Shown: in pieces, positions 51,174-60,923 of the stretch
Numbering within the stretch: the first letter of the stretch is position 1
Layout of the letters: every line of letters begins with the position of its first letter
Assembly: GCA_900538905.1 (NCBI GenBank)
Contig: UPZS01000008.1
Coordinates: forward strand, 1-61,278
Source of the DNA: an uncultured Sutterella sp.
GTDB taxonomy: Bacteria; Pseudomonadota; Gammaproteobacteria; Burkholderiales; Burkholderiaceae_F
Direction of reading: 5' to 3'
DNA: 61,278 bases
Program-made: the position numbers and the translations under genes
The notes under the pieces: generated by a model
Told to the model about the DNA's origin: nothing
Seen by the model: only the letters and a program-made list of their open reading frames with translations
The model's database searches: none

Positions 51174-52103
51174 TTATTCGCTGAAAAGCCCAGTTGAGAG
51201 ATAACGCTCGCCCGAGTCGGGAAAAATGACGACGATGCGTCCATGATCATAGGGCGGTTTGCGGGCCAAACGAACGGCAGCCTCAAGAGCGCTGCCCGAA
51301 CTGATGCCTACGAAAACGCCGTCGGTTTTAAGAACCAGACGCGTCATTGCCGCCGCCTCTTCATTGCCGACTTGCATGACTTCATGGTAGACCGACGTAT
51401 CGAGTGTTCCCGGAACAAACCCTGCGCCGATACCTTGGATTTTGTGCGGACCGGCTTTACCGCCGGACAGGACGGGAGAGCCCTTGGGTTCGACCGCGAC
51501 GACGCGAATGCCGGGATCGCAGCGTCGCAAGAATTGGCCGGTGCCCGTGATCGTTCCACCCGACCCGACGGCGCTGACAAACGCATCGATGCGTCCTTGC
51601 ATATCGTCCCAGATTTCGGGTCCAGTGGTCTCGTAGTGCGCCTTGGCGTTGGCGGCATTGTCAAATTGGTTGGGCATGAAGGCACCCGGCGTGGAGGCAA
51701 CGATTTCCTTGGCTTTGTCGACGGCTCCGCTCATACCGAGCGAGGCCGGCGTAAGCACGATTTCCGCGCCGTAAGTTTTGAGCAGCATGCGGCGCTCCAC
51801 GCTCATTGATTCGGGCATGGTAAGAACGGTGCGAAAACCCAAGGCTCGTGCCACCAGCGCAAGACCGATGCCGGTGTTGCCGCTGGTCGGCTCCACGATG
51901 AGGCCGCCCGGCAGAAGTTTTCCTTCGGCCTGAGCCGTCTTGATCATAGAGAGTGCCGCACGGTCCTTGATGCTGCCGCCCGGGTTGAAGCATTCGAGCT
52001 TGGCGAAAATCTGGGCGGTCAAGCCGAGCTCTTTTTCAAGTCCTTTGAGTTCCAGAAGCGGCGTGCGCCCGATGGTTTCGGTGATGGATTGGCAAAGTGA
52101 CAT
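51174..52103 (-). CDS. cysK: cysteine synthase A (O-acetylserine sulfhydrylase)
   Basis: The 309-aa PLP enzyme has the lysine in GGSIKDRAA (K46), the substrate loop EPTSGNTGIG, the PLP phosphate loop GSGGTITGTG and the C-terminal FPDSGERYLS. It makes cysteine from O-acetylserine and sulfide. CysM cannot be ruled out entirely, but the loop and tail favour CysK. Confidence 0.92.
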   Translation of the reverse strand: MSLCQSITETIGRTPLLELKGLEKELGLTAQIFAKLECFNPGGSIKDRAALSMIKTAQAEGKLLPGGLIVEPTSGNTGIGLALVARALGFRTVLTMPESMSVERRMLLKTYGAEIVLTPASLGMSGAVDKAKEIVASTPGAFMPNQFDNAANAKAHYETTGPEIWDDMQGRIDAFVSAVGSGGTITGTGQFLRRCDPGIRVVAVEPKGSPVLSGGKAGPHKIQGIGAGFVPGTLDTSVYHEVMQVGNEEAAAMTRLVLKTDGVFVGISSGSALEAAVRLARKPPYDHGRIVVIFPDSGERYLSTGLFSE

Positions 52104-52139
52104 ACTGACCTCAAGTGGTGAGAAAACCGTGTGCCGTAC

Positions 52140-54812
52140 TTAGGGAATGATGTTTCCGGAAAGAGGTACGGGCTCGATGCGTCCGAGCAGATCCGTAAGA
52201 TGGATCGGATCGTTCGTGTAGCGGGAATACTGCACGGTGTTGGCGGTAACGCGCATCACGTAGTCACGGGTTTCCGAATAGGGAATTGTTTCGGCAAAAA
52301 GCGCTCCTTCGACTTCCTTGGTGAGCGTTGAGCGCCAAGCGGCGGCTTTGGATGGGCCTGCGTTGTAGCTTGCGGTAGCAAGCGTCACATTGGGGCTCAC
52401 GTTCTCTCTGACGAGGCGCAGATACTGCGTTCCCAGAAACAGATTGGTGTCAATGTCGGAGATTTTGCTGTTGTTATAACCTTCAAGTCCCGTCTGCTTG
52501 GCGACCCAGCGGGCCGTTGATGGCATGACCTGCATCAAGCCGCGTGCGCCCGCGGAACTGAGTGCCAGGCTGATAAAGCGCGACTCTTGACGAATAAGGC
52601 CGAAGATCAGATTTTGCGGCAGCTGTGCTTCGTCGGCAGCCCGATTGATCTTGTCGGCAAAAGGCTTCGGGTAGAGCTGGTTGAAGGCGGCAGCCCGGCC
52701 GGTGCTGGCGGCTGTGTTGATGCGGCGATGATCCAGACCGAGAGCGCCTGCGTATTCCGCAATTTCTAAGCGTTCGCGATTCTTCATGCCGATCAGGGCC
52801 CAGTTCCATTCGCGATGACCCTCGTAGGGTAGACCCAGCGCGTAAAAGCGCACCGCGCGTTGCACGGAAGGATTCTTGGAAAACTTGGCAAAACTTTCCT
52901 TTGAGGGCTCGGGCTTCATGCTTTCGGGACCTTTGTAATAAGGTTTCCCGAGGAAGTCTGCGGCCAGAAGGTTATAGAACTCATAGCCGCGCACGAGGCT
53001 TTGCATCAATTTGTCGGCCTGCGCTTTCTTGCCGACGGCCGCGAGCATGCGAGCCCGCCAATACGTCCAGTTGTCGGCTTTTTTCACGGAGGGAGAAAGC
53101 TGAGAAATCGCGGACAGAGCCTCTTGAGGCGTGCCGTTGCGCAATGCGGCGCGAGCCTGCCAGACCAGTACCGTGGCGCCGTTGACGATCAGTGTCGAGG
53201 AGGCAGCCGATTTCAATCCTTCGCCGGCAAGCTTGTAGTAACGCAGGCTGGCGGCGTCATGATCCACGGCCGCTTCATATCCGATGCGACCCCACAAAAG
53301 CGCTTTGGTGGATGAATTGATGCGGCCGTCAGTGGCATGCGCGATCGTGACAGCTGCGCCGATATCCTTTTGCACGATGCGAAGCGAAGCGGCGATCAAA
53401 AGGCGAACGGGTTTTTTCTTGAGCACCTTGCGGTTGCGCTGCAGCCAGCGCGACGGATTGGTCAGAATCTGCGAAAGCTCTTTCTTGTTAACCGGTAGGT
53501 ATTTGGCAGGCGTTTCCTTGACCAACTGCGTAGCCAGCGTGTAGCGCTTTTTCTGCAGCAAAATCAACAGGTACTGCCACGTCCAACTGCGGTCGGCCTC
53601 AAGTGTTCTGGCGGCAAGTTTCTTGCACGCGTCGATTTGCGGTGCCGTGGTGCGCAACAGCAGACTCTTGGCTTGTGCAAGTGCCTGCGCGGAGGGTTTG
53701 CCGCTTCCGAGCGCAAACGTTTGGCGCATGCACAGGATGTCGCGCTCTTCTCGATTCCACTTGAGTTTCGGATAAAGGGCGGCAAAGCGCTTGGCATCGT
53801 TGGCTTGAGCGGCATAGCGCAGCCAATCCGTGCGGGCGCGTTCGGCAAGGTATTCCGACTCATGCGCTTCGATGAAGCGTGCGTAGCGCTTTTCGACGGC
53901 GGCCGTGAGCTTCTTGTTTTTTTTGAGATCCTGCTCGGCTTGGGCGTTGATTTCCCAAAGTTCGACATAGCCGCCCAGTGGATGATTCTTGACGCGTGCT
54001 GCCAGGGTCTTCAATTGAGCAACGTCGTTTTTCTGCGCGGCCTTCCGGGCAGCCAAAATGTCTTCGTCGCCTTCGAGTTCTTCGCCGAAGTGCGCGGGAA
54101 GAAGGTTGCTCGAAAGCGTTGCAGGCGGAACGAGTGTGTAGTCGGCCTTGGAAACAGGTTCAATAACAAAGCCCTGCTGTGGGACGACTGGAGCGGGAGA
54201 ATAGGACGCAACCTGAGCGGCTTCGGATGTAGCAGTTGTGTCTGGCGTCAGCGGGGATGAGGGCAGAGTTTCGCCCGTGACAACGACGGCGACGCTCGGA
54301 TCGATCTTGAGGGTTTCCACCGGCTCGGTCTTTTCTGCCACGACAGGTTCGGACGCGGTTTCGGCTGCGGCAGGCGTAATGGGAGTGGGCGGTGTCAGAG
54401 GCTGCCCGGAAACCGTGATGGCGGTTTCTCGAATGCCGTCGGCCGATTCGGTGACGGTTGTTTCGCGAATGCTCCCGACAGGCTGAGGCGAGACGGCGGT
54501 CGGTTCTGCAACGACGGCAGACGGCTGAATTTCGGTTGGGTAGACAGGCTCGGAAACGGTTTCACGCACGGTTTGCGACGCGGGTGCCGCACCGCTCGGC
54601 GTTTCGGCCTGAGCGGCCGCTTCGATTTCCTGCGGCAACTCGCGGCCGTCAAACTGCGATTCGATGCGTTCAATGCGGCTTTCTTCGATCTGCGCGGCAA
54701 TTTCTTCTTCGGTGAGCTCCCGTTGACGAATGGCGGTTAGCTCTTCGATAGCCGGCGTCGTGATGGCCGAAGAGGCGAGCAAAAGCGAATAGACTGTAGC
54801 GGCAAATGGCAT
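52140..54812 (-). CDS. slt: soluble lytic murein transglycosylase (Slt70-like) with long N-terminal extension
   Basis: The 890-aa exported protein has a short hydrophobic N-terminal signal. A Pro/Thr/Val/Glu-rich low-complexity region of about 225 residues follows, then a helical U-superhelix domain (about 245-700), and a C-terminal SLT domain with catalytic E743 in GLIRQESRF, AGARGLMQVMPSTA and NAGPSKA. E. coli Slt70 has 645 aa. It cleaves glycan strands to anhydromuropeptides, which AmpG would import. ATG 54812 is preferred to TTG 54827. Confidence 0.9.
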   Translation of the reverse strand: MPFAATVYSLLLASSAITTPAIEELTAIRQRELTEEEIAAQIEESRIERIESQFDGRELPQEIEAAAQAETPSGAAPASQTVRETVSEPVYPTEIQPSAVVAEPTAVSPQPVGSIRETTVTESADGIRETAITVSGQPLTPPTPITPAAAETASEPVVAEKTEPVETLKIDPSVAVVVTGETLPSSPLTPDTTATSEAAQVASYSPAPVVPQQGFVIEPVSKADYTLVPPATLSSNLLPAHFGEELEGDEDILAARKAAQKNDVAQLKTLAARVKNHPLGGYVELWEINAQAEQDLKKNKKLTAAVEKRYARFIEAHESEYLAERARTDWLRYAAQANDAKRFAALYPKLKWNREERDILCMRQTFALGSGKPSAQALAQAKSLLLRTTAPQIDACKKLAARTLEADRSWTWQYLLILLQKKRYTLATQLVKETPAKYLPVNKKELSQILTNPSRWLQRNRKVLKKKPVRLLIAASLRIVQKDIGAAVTIAHATDGRINSSTKALLWGRIGYEAAVDHDAASLRYYKLAGEGLKSAASSTLIVNGATVLVWQARAALRNGTPQEALSAISQLSPSVKKADNWTYWRARMLAAVGKKAQADKLMQSLVRGYEFYNLLAADFLGKPYYKGPESMKPEPSKESFAKFSKNPSVQRAVRFYALGLPYEGHREWNWALIGMKNRERLEIAEYAGALGLDHRRINTAASTGRAAAFNQLYPKPFADKINRAADEAQLPQNLIFGLIRQESRFISLALSSAGARGLMQVMPSTARWVAKQTGLEGYNNSKISDIDTNLFLGTQYLRLVRENVSPNVTLATASYNAGPSKAAAWRSTLTKEVEGALFAETIPYSETRDYVMRVTANTVQYSRYTNDPIHLTDLLGRIEPVPLSGNIIP

Positions 54813-54876
54813 CGGAAAAAACCACAAGAAAAAAGGCGCGTGTCCATGAGTCGGACAAGCTCACACCCATAGCACC

Positions 54877-55524
54877 ATGATAACGGCAAATAACAGCGCT
54901 GATTTCAAAGCGATCTCGCGTCAATCGTTACGAAAATTAATGTTGGAGAAGCGCAGCCGCGTACAGGTTGAATGTCCGACGGCGGTGGAAAACCTTTCGG
55001 CGCACCTGTTGCAATGGCTCGCCGAGCGGGCGGTTTCCCGATTGGGGTTTTATCGGCCGATAAAAAACGAACCGGATCTTACGGAGCCGCTTTTGACTTG
55101 GAAACTCGGTTCCCCGCAGCGTTGCCTTTGCGTGCCGGTGGTCGATGACAGTCGAAGCAAGACCATGCACTACGCGCGCTGGGAGGCCGAACGCGTGCGT
55201 ATCGGATGCTACGGCATTGAGGAGCCGATCGAGGACATTCTTGTCGATCCCGAGGTGATTTTGGTTCCATGCGTGGGTGTGACGCGGGAAGGATTTCGTT
55301 TAGGCAACGGCGGCGGTTATTTTGATCGGTGGCTCGCCGAGCGGCAAAAAACGCCGGGGCTTGTAACGGTAGCCGTGGCGTTTGATTGCCTGGTGACGGA
55401 AGATTTTGTGCCGGAGATTTTTGACATTCCGTTGGATTGGATCTTGACGGAATCTGGGATGCGTCCGGCGGAAAAGAAAACGGGCCGCAACACGATGGAT
55501 GCAGCCCGTTTGATGCAACACTAA
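54877..55524 (+). CDS. 5-formyltetrahydrofolate cyclo-ligase family protein
   Basis: The 215-aa protein converts 5-formyl-THF to 5,10-methenyl-THF. It has the N-terminal RQSLRKLMLEKR, the mid motif IGFYRPI-like LGFYRPIKNEPDL, and the C-terminal LVPCVGVTREGFRLGNGGGYFDRWLA with the GxGGGYYD signature. It is convergent with ahcY with only 3 bp between, and both enzymes serve one-carbon metabolism. Confidence 0.93.
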   Translation: MITANNSADFKAISRQSLRKLMLEKRSRVQVECPTAVENLSAHLLQWLAERAVSRLGFYRPIKNEPDLTEPLLTWKLGSPQRCLCVPVVDDSRSKTMHYARWEAERVRIGCYGIEEPIEDILVDPEVILVPCVGVTREGFRLGNGGGYFDRWLAERQKTPGLVTVAVAFDCLVTEDFVPEIFDIPLDWILTESGMRPAEKKTGRNTMDAARLMQH

Positions 55525-55527
55525 CGA

Positions 55528-56928
55528 TTAATAGCGATAGTTTTCGCTCTTGTAGGGACCTTCGATCTTGACGCCGATGTAGTCAGCTTGCTTCTGCGTC
55601 AGAACGGAAAGTTCGGCGTTGAGCTTGGTGAGCTGCAGACGGGCAACTTTTTCGTCGAGAATCTTCGGAAGGATGTAGACGCCCACCGGATATTTGTCCG
55701 TGTTGGTGAAGAGTTCGATCTGAGCGAGAACCTGATTGGCAAAGGAGCTCGACATCACGTACGAGGGGTGCCCTGTGGCGCAACCGAGGTTCACGAGACG
55801 GCCTTCGGCCAGAAGAATGATGCGGTTGCCGGAGGGAAGTTCAATGTGGTCGACCTGCGGTTTGATGTTTTCCCACTTGTACTGTTTCATGGAGGCGACG
55901 TCAATTTCGCTGTCGAAATGGCCGATGTTGCAGACGATGGCCTGATCCTTCATGCGAATCATATGGTCGTGCGTGATCACGTGGTAGTTGCCGGTGGCTG
56001 TGACAAAAATGTCTGCCTTGTCGGCGGCCCATTCCATCGTGACGACGCGGTAGCCTTCCATGGCGGCCTGCAGGGCGCAGATCGGGTCGACTTCGGTAAC
56101 CCAGACCTGAGCTGAGAGTGCACGCAGTGCTTGAGCGCAGCCCTTACCGACGTCACCGTAACCGCACACCACGGCGATCTTGCCCGCGACCATCACGTCG
56201 GTGGCGCGCTTGATGCCGTCGACAAGCGATTCGCGGCAGCCGTAGAGGTTGTCGAACTTGCTCTTTGTCACAGAGTCGTTGACATTGATGGCGGGAATCT
56301 TGAGTTCGCCTTTGGCGGCCATTTGATAGAGGCGATGCACGCCGGTGGTCGTTTCTTCGCTCACACCCTTGATGTGAGCCAGGCGCTTGGAGTACCAGTG
56401 CGGATCTTCCTGCAGGTGAGCGCGGATGGAGGCAAAGAGCACTTCTTCTTCTTCGCTTTCAGGCTTGTCGAGCACGGATAGGTCGCTTTCGGCCTTGGTG
56501 CCGAGGTGTAGCAGCAGCGTGGCATCGCCGCCGTCGTCCAGAATCATGTTGGAGTAGCCGCCGTCGTCCCATTCGAAGATCTTGTGGGTGTAGTTCCAGT
56601 AATCGGTGATCGTTTCACCCTTGACGGCAAACACAGGGATGCCTTCGGCGGCAATGGCGGCTGCGGCGTGGTCCTGTGTGGAGAAGATGTTGCAGGAAGC
56701 CCAACGGACTTCAGCGCCCAGTGCCGTGAGCGTTTCAATCAGAACGGCCGTCTGAATGGTCATGTGCAGGCTACCGGAAATACGAGCGCCCTTTAAGGGC
56801 TGGGCGGCTGCGTATTCCTTGCGAATGGCCATCAAACCGGGCATTTCCGTTTCGGCAATGCGGATTTCCTTGCGACCCCAGTCGGCCAGACCGATGTCGG
56901 CGATGATGTAGTTTGCGGTTGCGCTCAT
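55528..56928 (-). CDS. ahcY: adenosylhomocysteinase
   Basis: The 466-aa NAD-dependent enzyme cleaves S-adenosylhomocysteine to adenosine and homocysteine. It contains [28 protein letters not shown], the NAD loop [15 protein letters not shown] and the C-terminal [12 protein letters not shown] 56928 has a strong AAAGGAGG site. Upstream lies an SAH riboswitch, which turns expression on when SAH builds up. Confidence 0.96.
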   Translation of the reverse strand: MSATANYIIADIGLADWGRKEIRIAETEMPGLMAIRKEYAAAQPLKGARISGSLHMTIQTAVLIETLTALGAEVRWASCNIFSTQDHAAAAIAAEGIPVFAVKGETITDYWNYTHKIFEWDDGGYSNMILDDGGDATLLLHLGTKAESDLSVLDKPESEEEEVLFASIRAHLQEDPHWYSKRLAHIKGVSEETTTGVHRLYQMAAKGELKIPAINVNDSVTKSKFDNLYGCRESLVDGIKRATDVMVAGKIAVVCGYGDVGKGCAQALRALSAQVWVTEVDPICALQAAMEGYRVVTMEWAADKADIFVTATGNYHVITHDHMIRMKDQAIVCNIGHFDSEIDVASMKQYKWENIKPQVDHIELPSGNRIILLAEGRLVNLGCATGHPSYVMSSSFANQVLAQIELFTNTDKYPVGVYILPKILDEKVARLQLTKLNAELSVLTQKQADYIGVKIEGPYKSENYRY

Positions 56929-57029
56929 CTCGCGCACCTCCTTTAGAAAATGAGGATGAAAAAAGGAAAGGAAACGCGAGCGCCGTTGGAGTCTTTGCCG
57001 TCAACGGTGGTTGTGCGGCAGAGAAAAAT

Positions 57030-57105
57030 CGGAGCTTGTGCCCGAGCCTGGACGCAGACGGTCAAACGGGCTGACCCGCGCTTGCAGCGCTCCTCGAGCA
57101 AAGCC
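57030..57105 (-). ncRNA. SAH riboswitch controlling ahcY
   Basis: On the minus strand the conserved GAGGAGCGCTGC (complement of 57084-57095) is followed about 35 nt later by CCAGGCTCGG (complement of 57042-57051), the core of the SAH riboswitch aptamer. It starts right after the predicted transcription start and lies about 100 nt before the ahcY ATG. Binding of SAH is known to raise ahcY expression. Confidence 0.88.
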
Positions 57106-57111
57106 AGGCGC

Positions 57112-57117
57112 ATTATA
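57112..57117 (-). promoter_or_regulatory. ahcY -10 element
   Basis: TATAAT on the minus strand (complement of 57112-57117), about 7 nt before the riboswitch start. I see no good -35 at standard spacing. It lies about 100 bp before the aroK start on the other strand, so the two divergent promoters are close. Confidence 0.65.
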
Positions 57118-57216
57118 AAAGCCCTAATTTTTTCTTGGCTGACAATTCTGGTTGTGGTGAGCAGTTTGGGGCGCAGTCTTGCGCTATGCTTTTTCGGTTG
57201 CAGTTCGAGACAGCAT

Positions 57217-57774
57217 ATGATGGATAAAAAGCCCACATCTATTTTTCTGATCGGCATGATGGCTAGCGGCAAGTCGACCGTCGGTCGGCGGCTTGCGGAG
57301 CGGCTTGGTTGGGCGTTTTACGATGCCGACCGCGAAATTGAGGCGCGCTGTGGTGTGCCGATCTCCTATATCTTTGAAAAAGAAGGAGAGGCGGGATTTC
57401 GAGCTCGGGAAACGCAGATGCTGGCTGAGCTGACCGCCAAGCACCATGTTGTGGTGGCAACAGGTGGCGGAGCACCGATGTTTGAAATCAATCGAAAGCT
57501 TCTTGCCAGAGGCTTGGTGATCCAATTGGCTTCGAGTGTGTCTGACATCATTGAGCGCACGCGCTTTGATTCCGTTCGACCACTGCTTGCTGGCGACGAC
57601 CGTGCAGCGCGCATTCGATCAATCATGCTCGAAAGGGGGCCCGTATACGACGAGGTTTGCAATGAAAAGGTGATCACATCACGCAAACCGATTGATTTCG
57701 TGGTGGAAAAGATTCTGGCGTTGGAAAGCGTGCGAGAAGTGACGCAGCACAAACTCGAGGGAGGCGAGAAATGA
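57217..57774 (+). CDS. aroK: shikimate kinase
   Basis: The 185-aa kinase has the P-loop GMMASGKSTVGRRLA, FYDADREIEARCG (shikimate-binding D), RARETQML and TGGGAPM. It phosphorylates shikimate in aromatic amino-acid synthesis. Start at ATG 57217 or 57220. Its stop overlaps the aroB start by ATGA. The open frame runs upstream to 56950 across the ahcY leader, but that part is not kinase-like. Confidence 0.94.
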   Translation: MMDKKPTSIFLIGMMASGKSTVGRRLAERLGWAFYDADREIEARCGVPISYIFEKEGEAGFRARETQMLAELTAKHHVVVATGGGAPMFEINRKLLARGLVIQLASSVSDIIERTRFDSVRPLLAGDDRAARIRSIMLERGPVYDEVCNEKVITSRKPIDFVVEKILALESVREVTQHKLEGGEK

Positions 57775-58859
57775 AGGAACTGACAGTGGATTTGGGACAA
57801 AGGGCTTATCCGATTCATGTCGGAGAGGGCGCACTAGCGTTGCTCGGAGAAGAGCTCAAAAGACTGAAGGCGACACGCGTGCTTTTGGTGACTAATTCCA
57901 CCGTTGGGCCGCTCTACGAGAGGGCCGCACTTCAGAGTATCTGCAAGGCGCAGACGGACCTGCCTGTTGCAGTCGTGACGCTTCCTGACGGGGAATGCTT
58001 CAAGGATTTGCACCACATCGAAAAGATTCTCTCGGCAGCTGTGGACGCCGGACTCGACCGCAAGAGCTACATCGTGGCTCTTGGTGGCGGCGTGATCGGT
58101 GACATGGCAGGCTTTGCGGCAAGCATGTGGATGCGTGGCATTGATTTCATTCAAGTGCCCACAACGCTCTTGGCGCAGGTCGACAGCAGCGTGGGCGGCA
58201 AAACCGGCGTGAATTTGCCGGCCGGGAAAAATCTCATCGGCGCTTTTCATCAGCCGCGTTCTGTGATTGCCGATACGACAGTTCTAAAAACATTGCCGCA
58301 GCGTGAAGTCAGTGCGGGCGTTGCTGAAATCATCAAATACGGCATGCTTGGTGATGCGGAATTTTTTGCCTATCTCGAAGAGAACATGGCGGCATTGTGC
58401 GCCTTGGATGCCGATGTGGTGGCGACGGTTGTGGCGCGCTGTTGCGAAATGAAAAAGGAAATCGTGCGTGAGGACGAACGGGAGTCAGGCGTGCGAGCCA
58501 AACTTAATCTCGGACACACGTTTGGTCACGCCATTGAAAAGCTCACCGGGTATTCGACTTGGTTGCACGGCGAGGCCGTGGCAGCAGGTTGCGTGATGGC
58601 GGCGATGCTCTCTGAGGAACTGGGGTACTTGAGCGAAGAGGATGTAGCACGCGTGAAGGCGCTGTTTGAAGCGGCGGGGCTGCCGACCTGCATTTCAGGA
58701 CTTTCTATGGACGCTGCGATGAAGGCGATGGCTTCCGACAAAAAGTCCGTTGCAGGCGTCATCCGCTTTGTGCTGATGAAGAAAATCGGCACAAGCTTTG
58801 TTCAAGAGGCGCCTCGAGACAAGATTGAGAGCGTGATGATCCGCAGTGGTTGGTACTGA
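57771..58859 (+). CDS. aroB: 3-dehydroquinate synthase
   Basis: The 362-aa enzyme has the NAD-binding LPDGECFKDL and GGGVIGDMAGFAAS, the metal/catalytic QVPTTLLAQVDSSVGGKTGVN, and the zinc-binding E/H residues in GVAEIIKYG and NLGHTFGHAIE. It makes 3-dehydroquinate from DAHP. It overlaps aroK, as in most proteobacteria. Confidence 0.96.
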   Translation: MKELTVDLGQRAYPIHVGEGALALLGEELKRLKATRVLLVTNSTVGPLYERAALQSICKAQTDLPVAVVTLPDGECFKDLHHIEKILSAAVDAGLDRKSYIVALGGGVIGDMAGFAASMWMRGIDFIQVPTTLLAQVDSSVGGKTGVNLPAGKNLIGAFHQPRSVIADTTVLKTLPQREVSAGVAEIIKYGMLGDAEFFAYLEENMAALCALDADVVATVVARCCEMKKEIVREDERESGVRAKLNLGHTFGHAIEKLTGYSTWLHGEAVAAGCVMAAMLSEELGYLSEEDVARVKALFEAAGLPTCISGLSMDAAMKAMASDKKSVAGVIRFVLMKKIGTSFVQEAPRDKIESVMIRSGWY

Positions 58860-58864
58860 TCAAA

Positions 58865-58898
58865 GCGGCGCCCGAAATTTCTATTTCCAGGGCGCCGC
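58865..58898. terminator. stem-loop between aroB and the M61 peptidase gene
   Basis: GCGGCGCCC (58865-58873) pairs with GGGCGCCGC (58890-58898). It lies in the 52-bp gap between the convergent genes. U-tracts are short on both strands, so termination may be partial. Confidence 0.6.
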
Positions 58899-58911
58899 TT
58901 GTTGAAGAGCG

Positions 58912-60696
58912 TTAGCTCAGCCAATCCTTACCGAGCTTGGTGGGCTTGATGACCACTTTGCTCTGGAATGTCTTGGGCTTGCCCAGAAGAACGGCCCAAG
59001 CAAGTAATGCGTCGTCGCGGAAGGCGTGAATCAGAATTTCGTCGCCTTCTCCGTAACGGGCGAGCAGTTCGGGAAGGTTGCCGCCTTTGACCCGCACGCC
59101 GTCGAGCGCAATGATCACATCGCCTGGAGCAATACCGATCCACTGTGCCGTTTCTTTGTCATAAACCTGACGTACCGTAAAGCCGGCGTCATTGCCGAGG
59201 CCGCTGATGCCGAGAAGCTTGCGTTCGGCAGGCGTTTCCGACTCTTCTAGTGTGACGCCGAGCGGCTTGAGGAACTTGGCGTAATCAACCGGCATGGCCG
59301 TCTCAGTGAGATCGGCAATCAGGCCCGTGAGATCAAGTTCTGTGGCGCGTGCGACGATTTCCGGAACATCGTCGGAAGTGATGCCGCTGTAGTCGGCACC
59401 GGCAGCCTTGAAGTCTTCCCAGAGCAGGCGCAGCACGTCGTCGAGCGACTTCTTGGATTTTGTTTTGCGGCGGATTTCGGCGTCCAAAACCCAGGCGGCA
59501 AGTGCGCCCTGACGATAGTAGGAAACGTGAGCGTTGACGCTGTTGGCGCTGGGCTTGTAGAACTTTATCCAGGCGTCGAAGCTGGCCTGCGACAGGCTCT
59601 GCGCCATGTGAGCGGGTGTTTCGACAACGGCCTTGAGGTCCTTGGAGAGGAGCTTTCCTAAGACTTCGTCATCAATGAGTCCGGCGCGGCGCACTAGCAT
59701 GCTTTCGTAGTAACTCGTAAAGCCTTCAAAGAGCCAGAGCAGAGACGTATAGGCTTCTTCGGAGAAATCGGCATCGATGAAGGCCGCCGGCTTGATTCGC
59801 TTCACAAGCCACGTGTGGAAGTATTCGTGGGCAAACAGCGTGAGCAACTGCACATAGTTGTCGGTGCGCTTTTTGTCGTGCGTGCAGGGTAACCATTTGC
59901 GCGGTGCCGCGAGTGCCGTGCTGTTGGCGTGCTCCAAGCCGCCGGCCGCGTTCGAGGTGACATTGAGCAGGAAAGTGTATTCATCGCCGGCGGGACACTT
60001 TCCTTTCTTGGGTTCGAAAAAGCCTATCACGGTTTCGGTGATTTTTTTGACGTCGGCAGCCAGCTGTTTTTCATCGAAGTTGACCGGGACTTCGTTGATG
60101 AGAATATGGTGCTGGGTACCCTTTGCCTTGAAAGAGATAACCGAGAAGTCAGAGAGCTCGATGGGACAATCACACAACTGAGCGTAGTTTTCGGCTTCAT
60201 AGAGACCCCAACCGAAAGGTTCGGTATCGGCCGCACGCTTCAGTCCCGTCCCAACCTTCCAGGATTCGACGGCGAGGTGCAGTTCGTCGACCGGAGGAGT
60301 GAGATTGACGGCAAGGCGACCCTCGGTGCTGCCGAGCACTTCCATCAAAGCGGCTCCGGGATTGAAAAAGCCGCGGCAGTTGTCCAGGTAGCATCCGCGC
60401 ACCGAGGTGTCGAAAGCCCATACCTGGTAGTACACGAAGAGTTCTTCATCGGCTTTGCGGCCGACTGTACTTACGCGCCAAGTAGTTTTGTCGACCTTTT
60501 CAATCGGAACAGGAGTTTCTCCCAGAAAAGCTTGTTCGGCCTGAACGGTGGAGGCGAAGTCGCGGATGAGATAAGAGCCCGCAATCCAAGCGGGTAGACG
60601 CAGGTACTGTTCATCTGGCGTCGGATCGTCAATGGTGATACCGACGATGTAAAGATGAGCTTCCGGATCAAGCGGACTGATGTCGTAGCGGATCAT
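58912..60696 (-). CDS. M61-family glycyl aminopeptidase with PDZ domain
   Basis: The 594-aa protein has an N-terminal beta domain, a gluzincin catalytic domain with HEYFH (H290, E291, H294) and LWLFEGFTSYYE (third zinc ligand E), and a C-terminal PDZ domain (about 495-575, with GIAPGDVIIALDGVRVKGG). No signal peptide is visible, so it is probably cytoplasmic. Substrate preference of the family is N-terminal Gly/Ala. It is divergent from the rRNA operon. Confidence 0.9.
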   Translation of the reverse strand: MIRYDISPLDPEAHLYIVGITIDDPTPDEQYLRLPAWIAGSYLIRDFASTVQAEQAFLGETPVPIEKVDKTTWRVSTVGRKADEELFVYYQVWAFDTSVRGCYLDNCRGFFNPGAALMEVLGSTEGRLAVNLTPPVDELHLAVESWKVGTGLKRAADTEPFGWGLYEAENYAQLCDCPIELSDFSVISFKAKGTQHHILINEVPVNFDEKQLAADVKKITETVIGFFEPKKGKCPAGDEYTFLLNVTSNAAGGLEHANSTALAAPRKWLPCTHDKKRTDNYVQLLTLFAHEYFHTWLVKRIKPAAFIDADFSEEAYTSLLWLFEGFTSYYESMLVRRAGLIDDEVLGKLLSKDLKAVVETPAHMAQSLSQASFDAWIKFYKPSANSVNAHVSYYRQGALAAWVLDAEIRRKTKSKKSLDDVLRLLWEDFKAAGADYSGITSDDVPEIVARATELDLTGLIADLTETAMPVDYAKFLKPLGVTLEESETPAERKLLGISGLGNDAGFTVRQVYDKETAQWIGIAPGDVIIALDGVRVKGGNLPELLARYGEGDEILIHAFRDDALLAWAVLLGKPKTFQSKVVIKPTKLGKDWLS

Positions 60697-60784
60697 AAAA
60701 CCCCAAAAGCTAAAGAAAACAAACGGTTGGACTCAATTGTACGGAGGGGCAAAAAAGTTTTTTAAAAATATTTCACAAAAGGGC

Positions 60785-60813
60785 TTGACAACCTGAAAAA
60801 GCCACTTCATAAT
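60785..60813 (+). promoter_or_regulatory. promoter P1 upstream of rrn
   Basis: TTGACA (60785-60790), 17-bp spacer, CATAAT (60808-60813), with an A/T-rich tract just upstream. It matches a strong sigma70 rRNA promoter. Transcription would begin near 60820. Confidence 0.75.
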
Positions 60814-60844
60814 TCGCAACTTCGTTTGACGGGAAGCCAAAAAT

Positions 60845-60869
60845 GAGTCGCGAACAACGACTCTTTTTT
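60845..60869 (+). terminator. intrinsic terminator between P1 and P2
   Basis: GAGTCG (60845-60850) pairs with CGACTC (60858-60863) across a 7-nt loop, followed by TTTTTT; the preceding A-run also makes it able to act on the minus strand. A P1 transcript would be only about 50 nt if terminated here. Confidence 0.75.
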
Positions 60870-60923
60870 ATCGCCCGAAAAAGAGAAGAGCGAAAAGAAA
60901 AACAAAAATTTTTCGAAAAGCTC

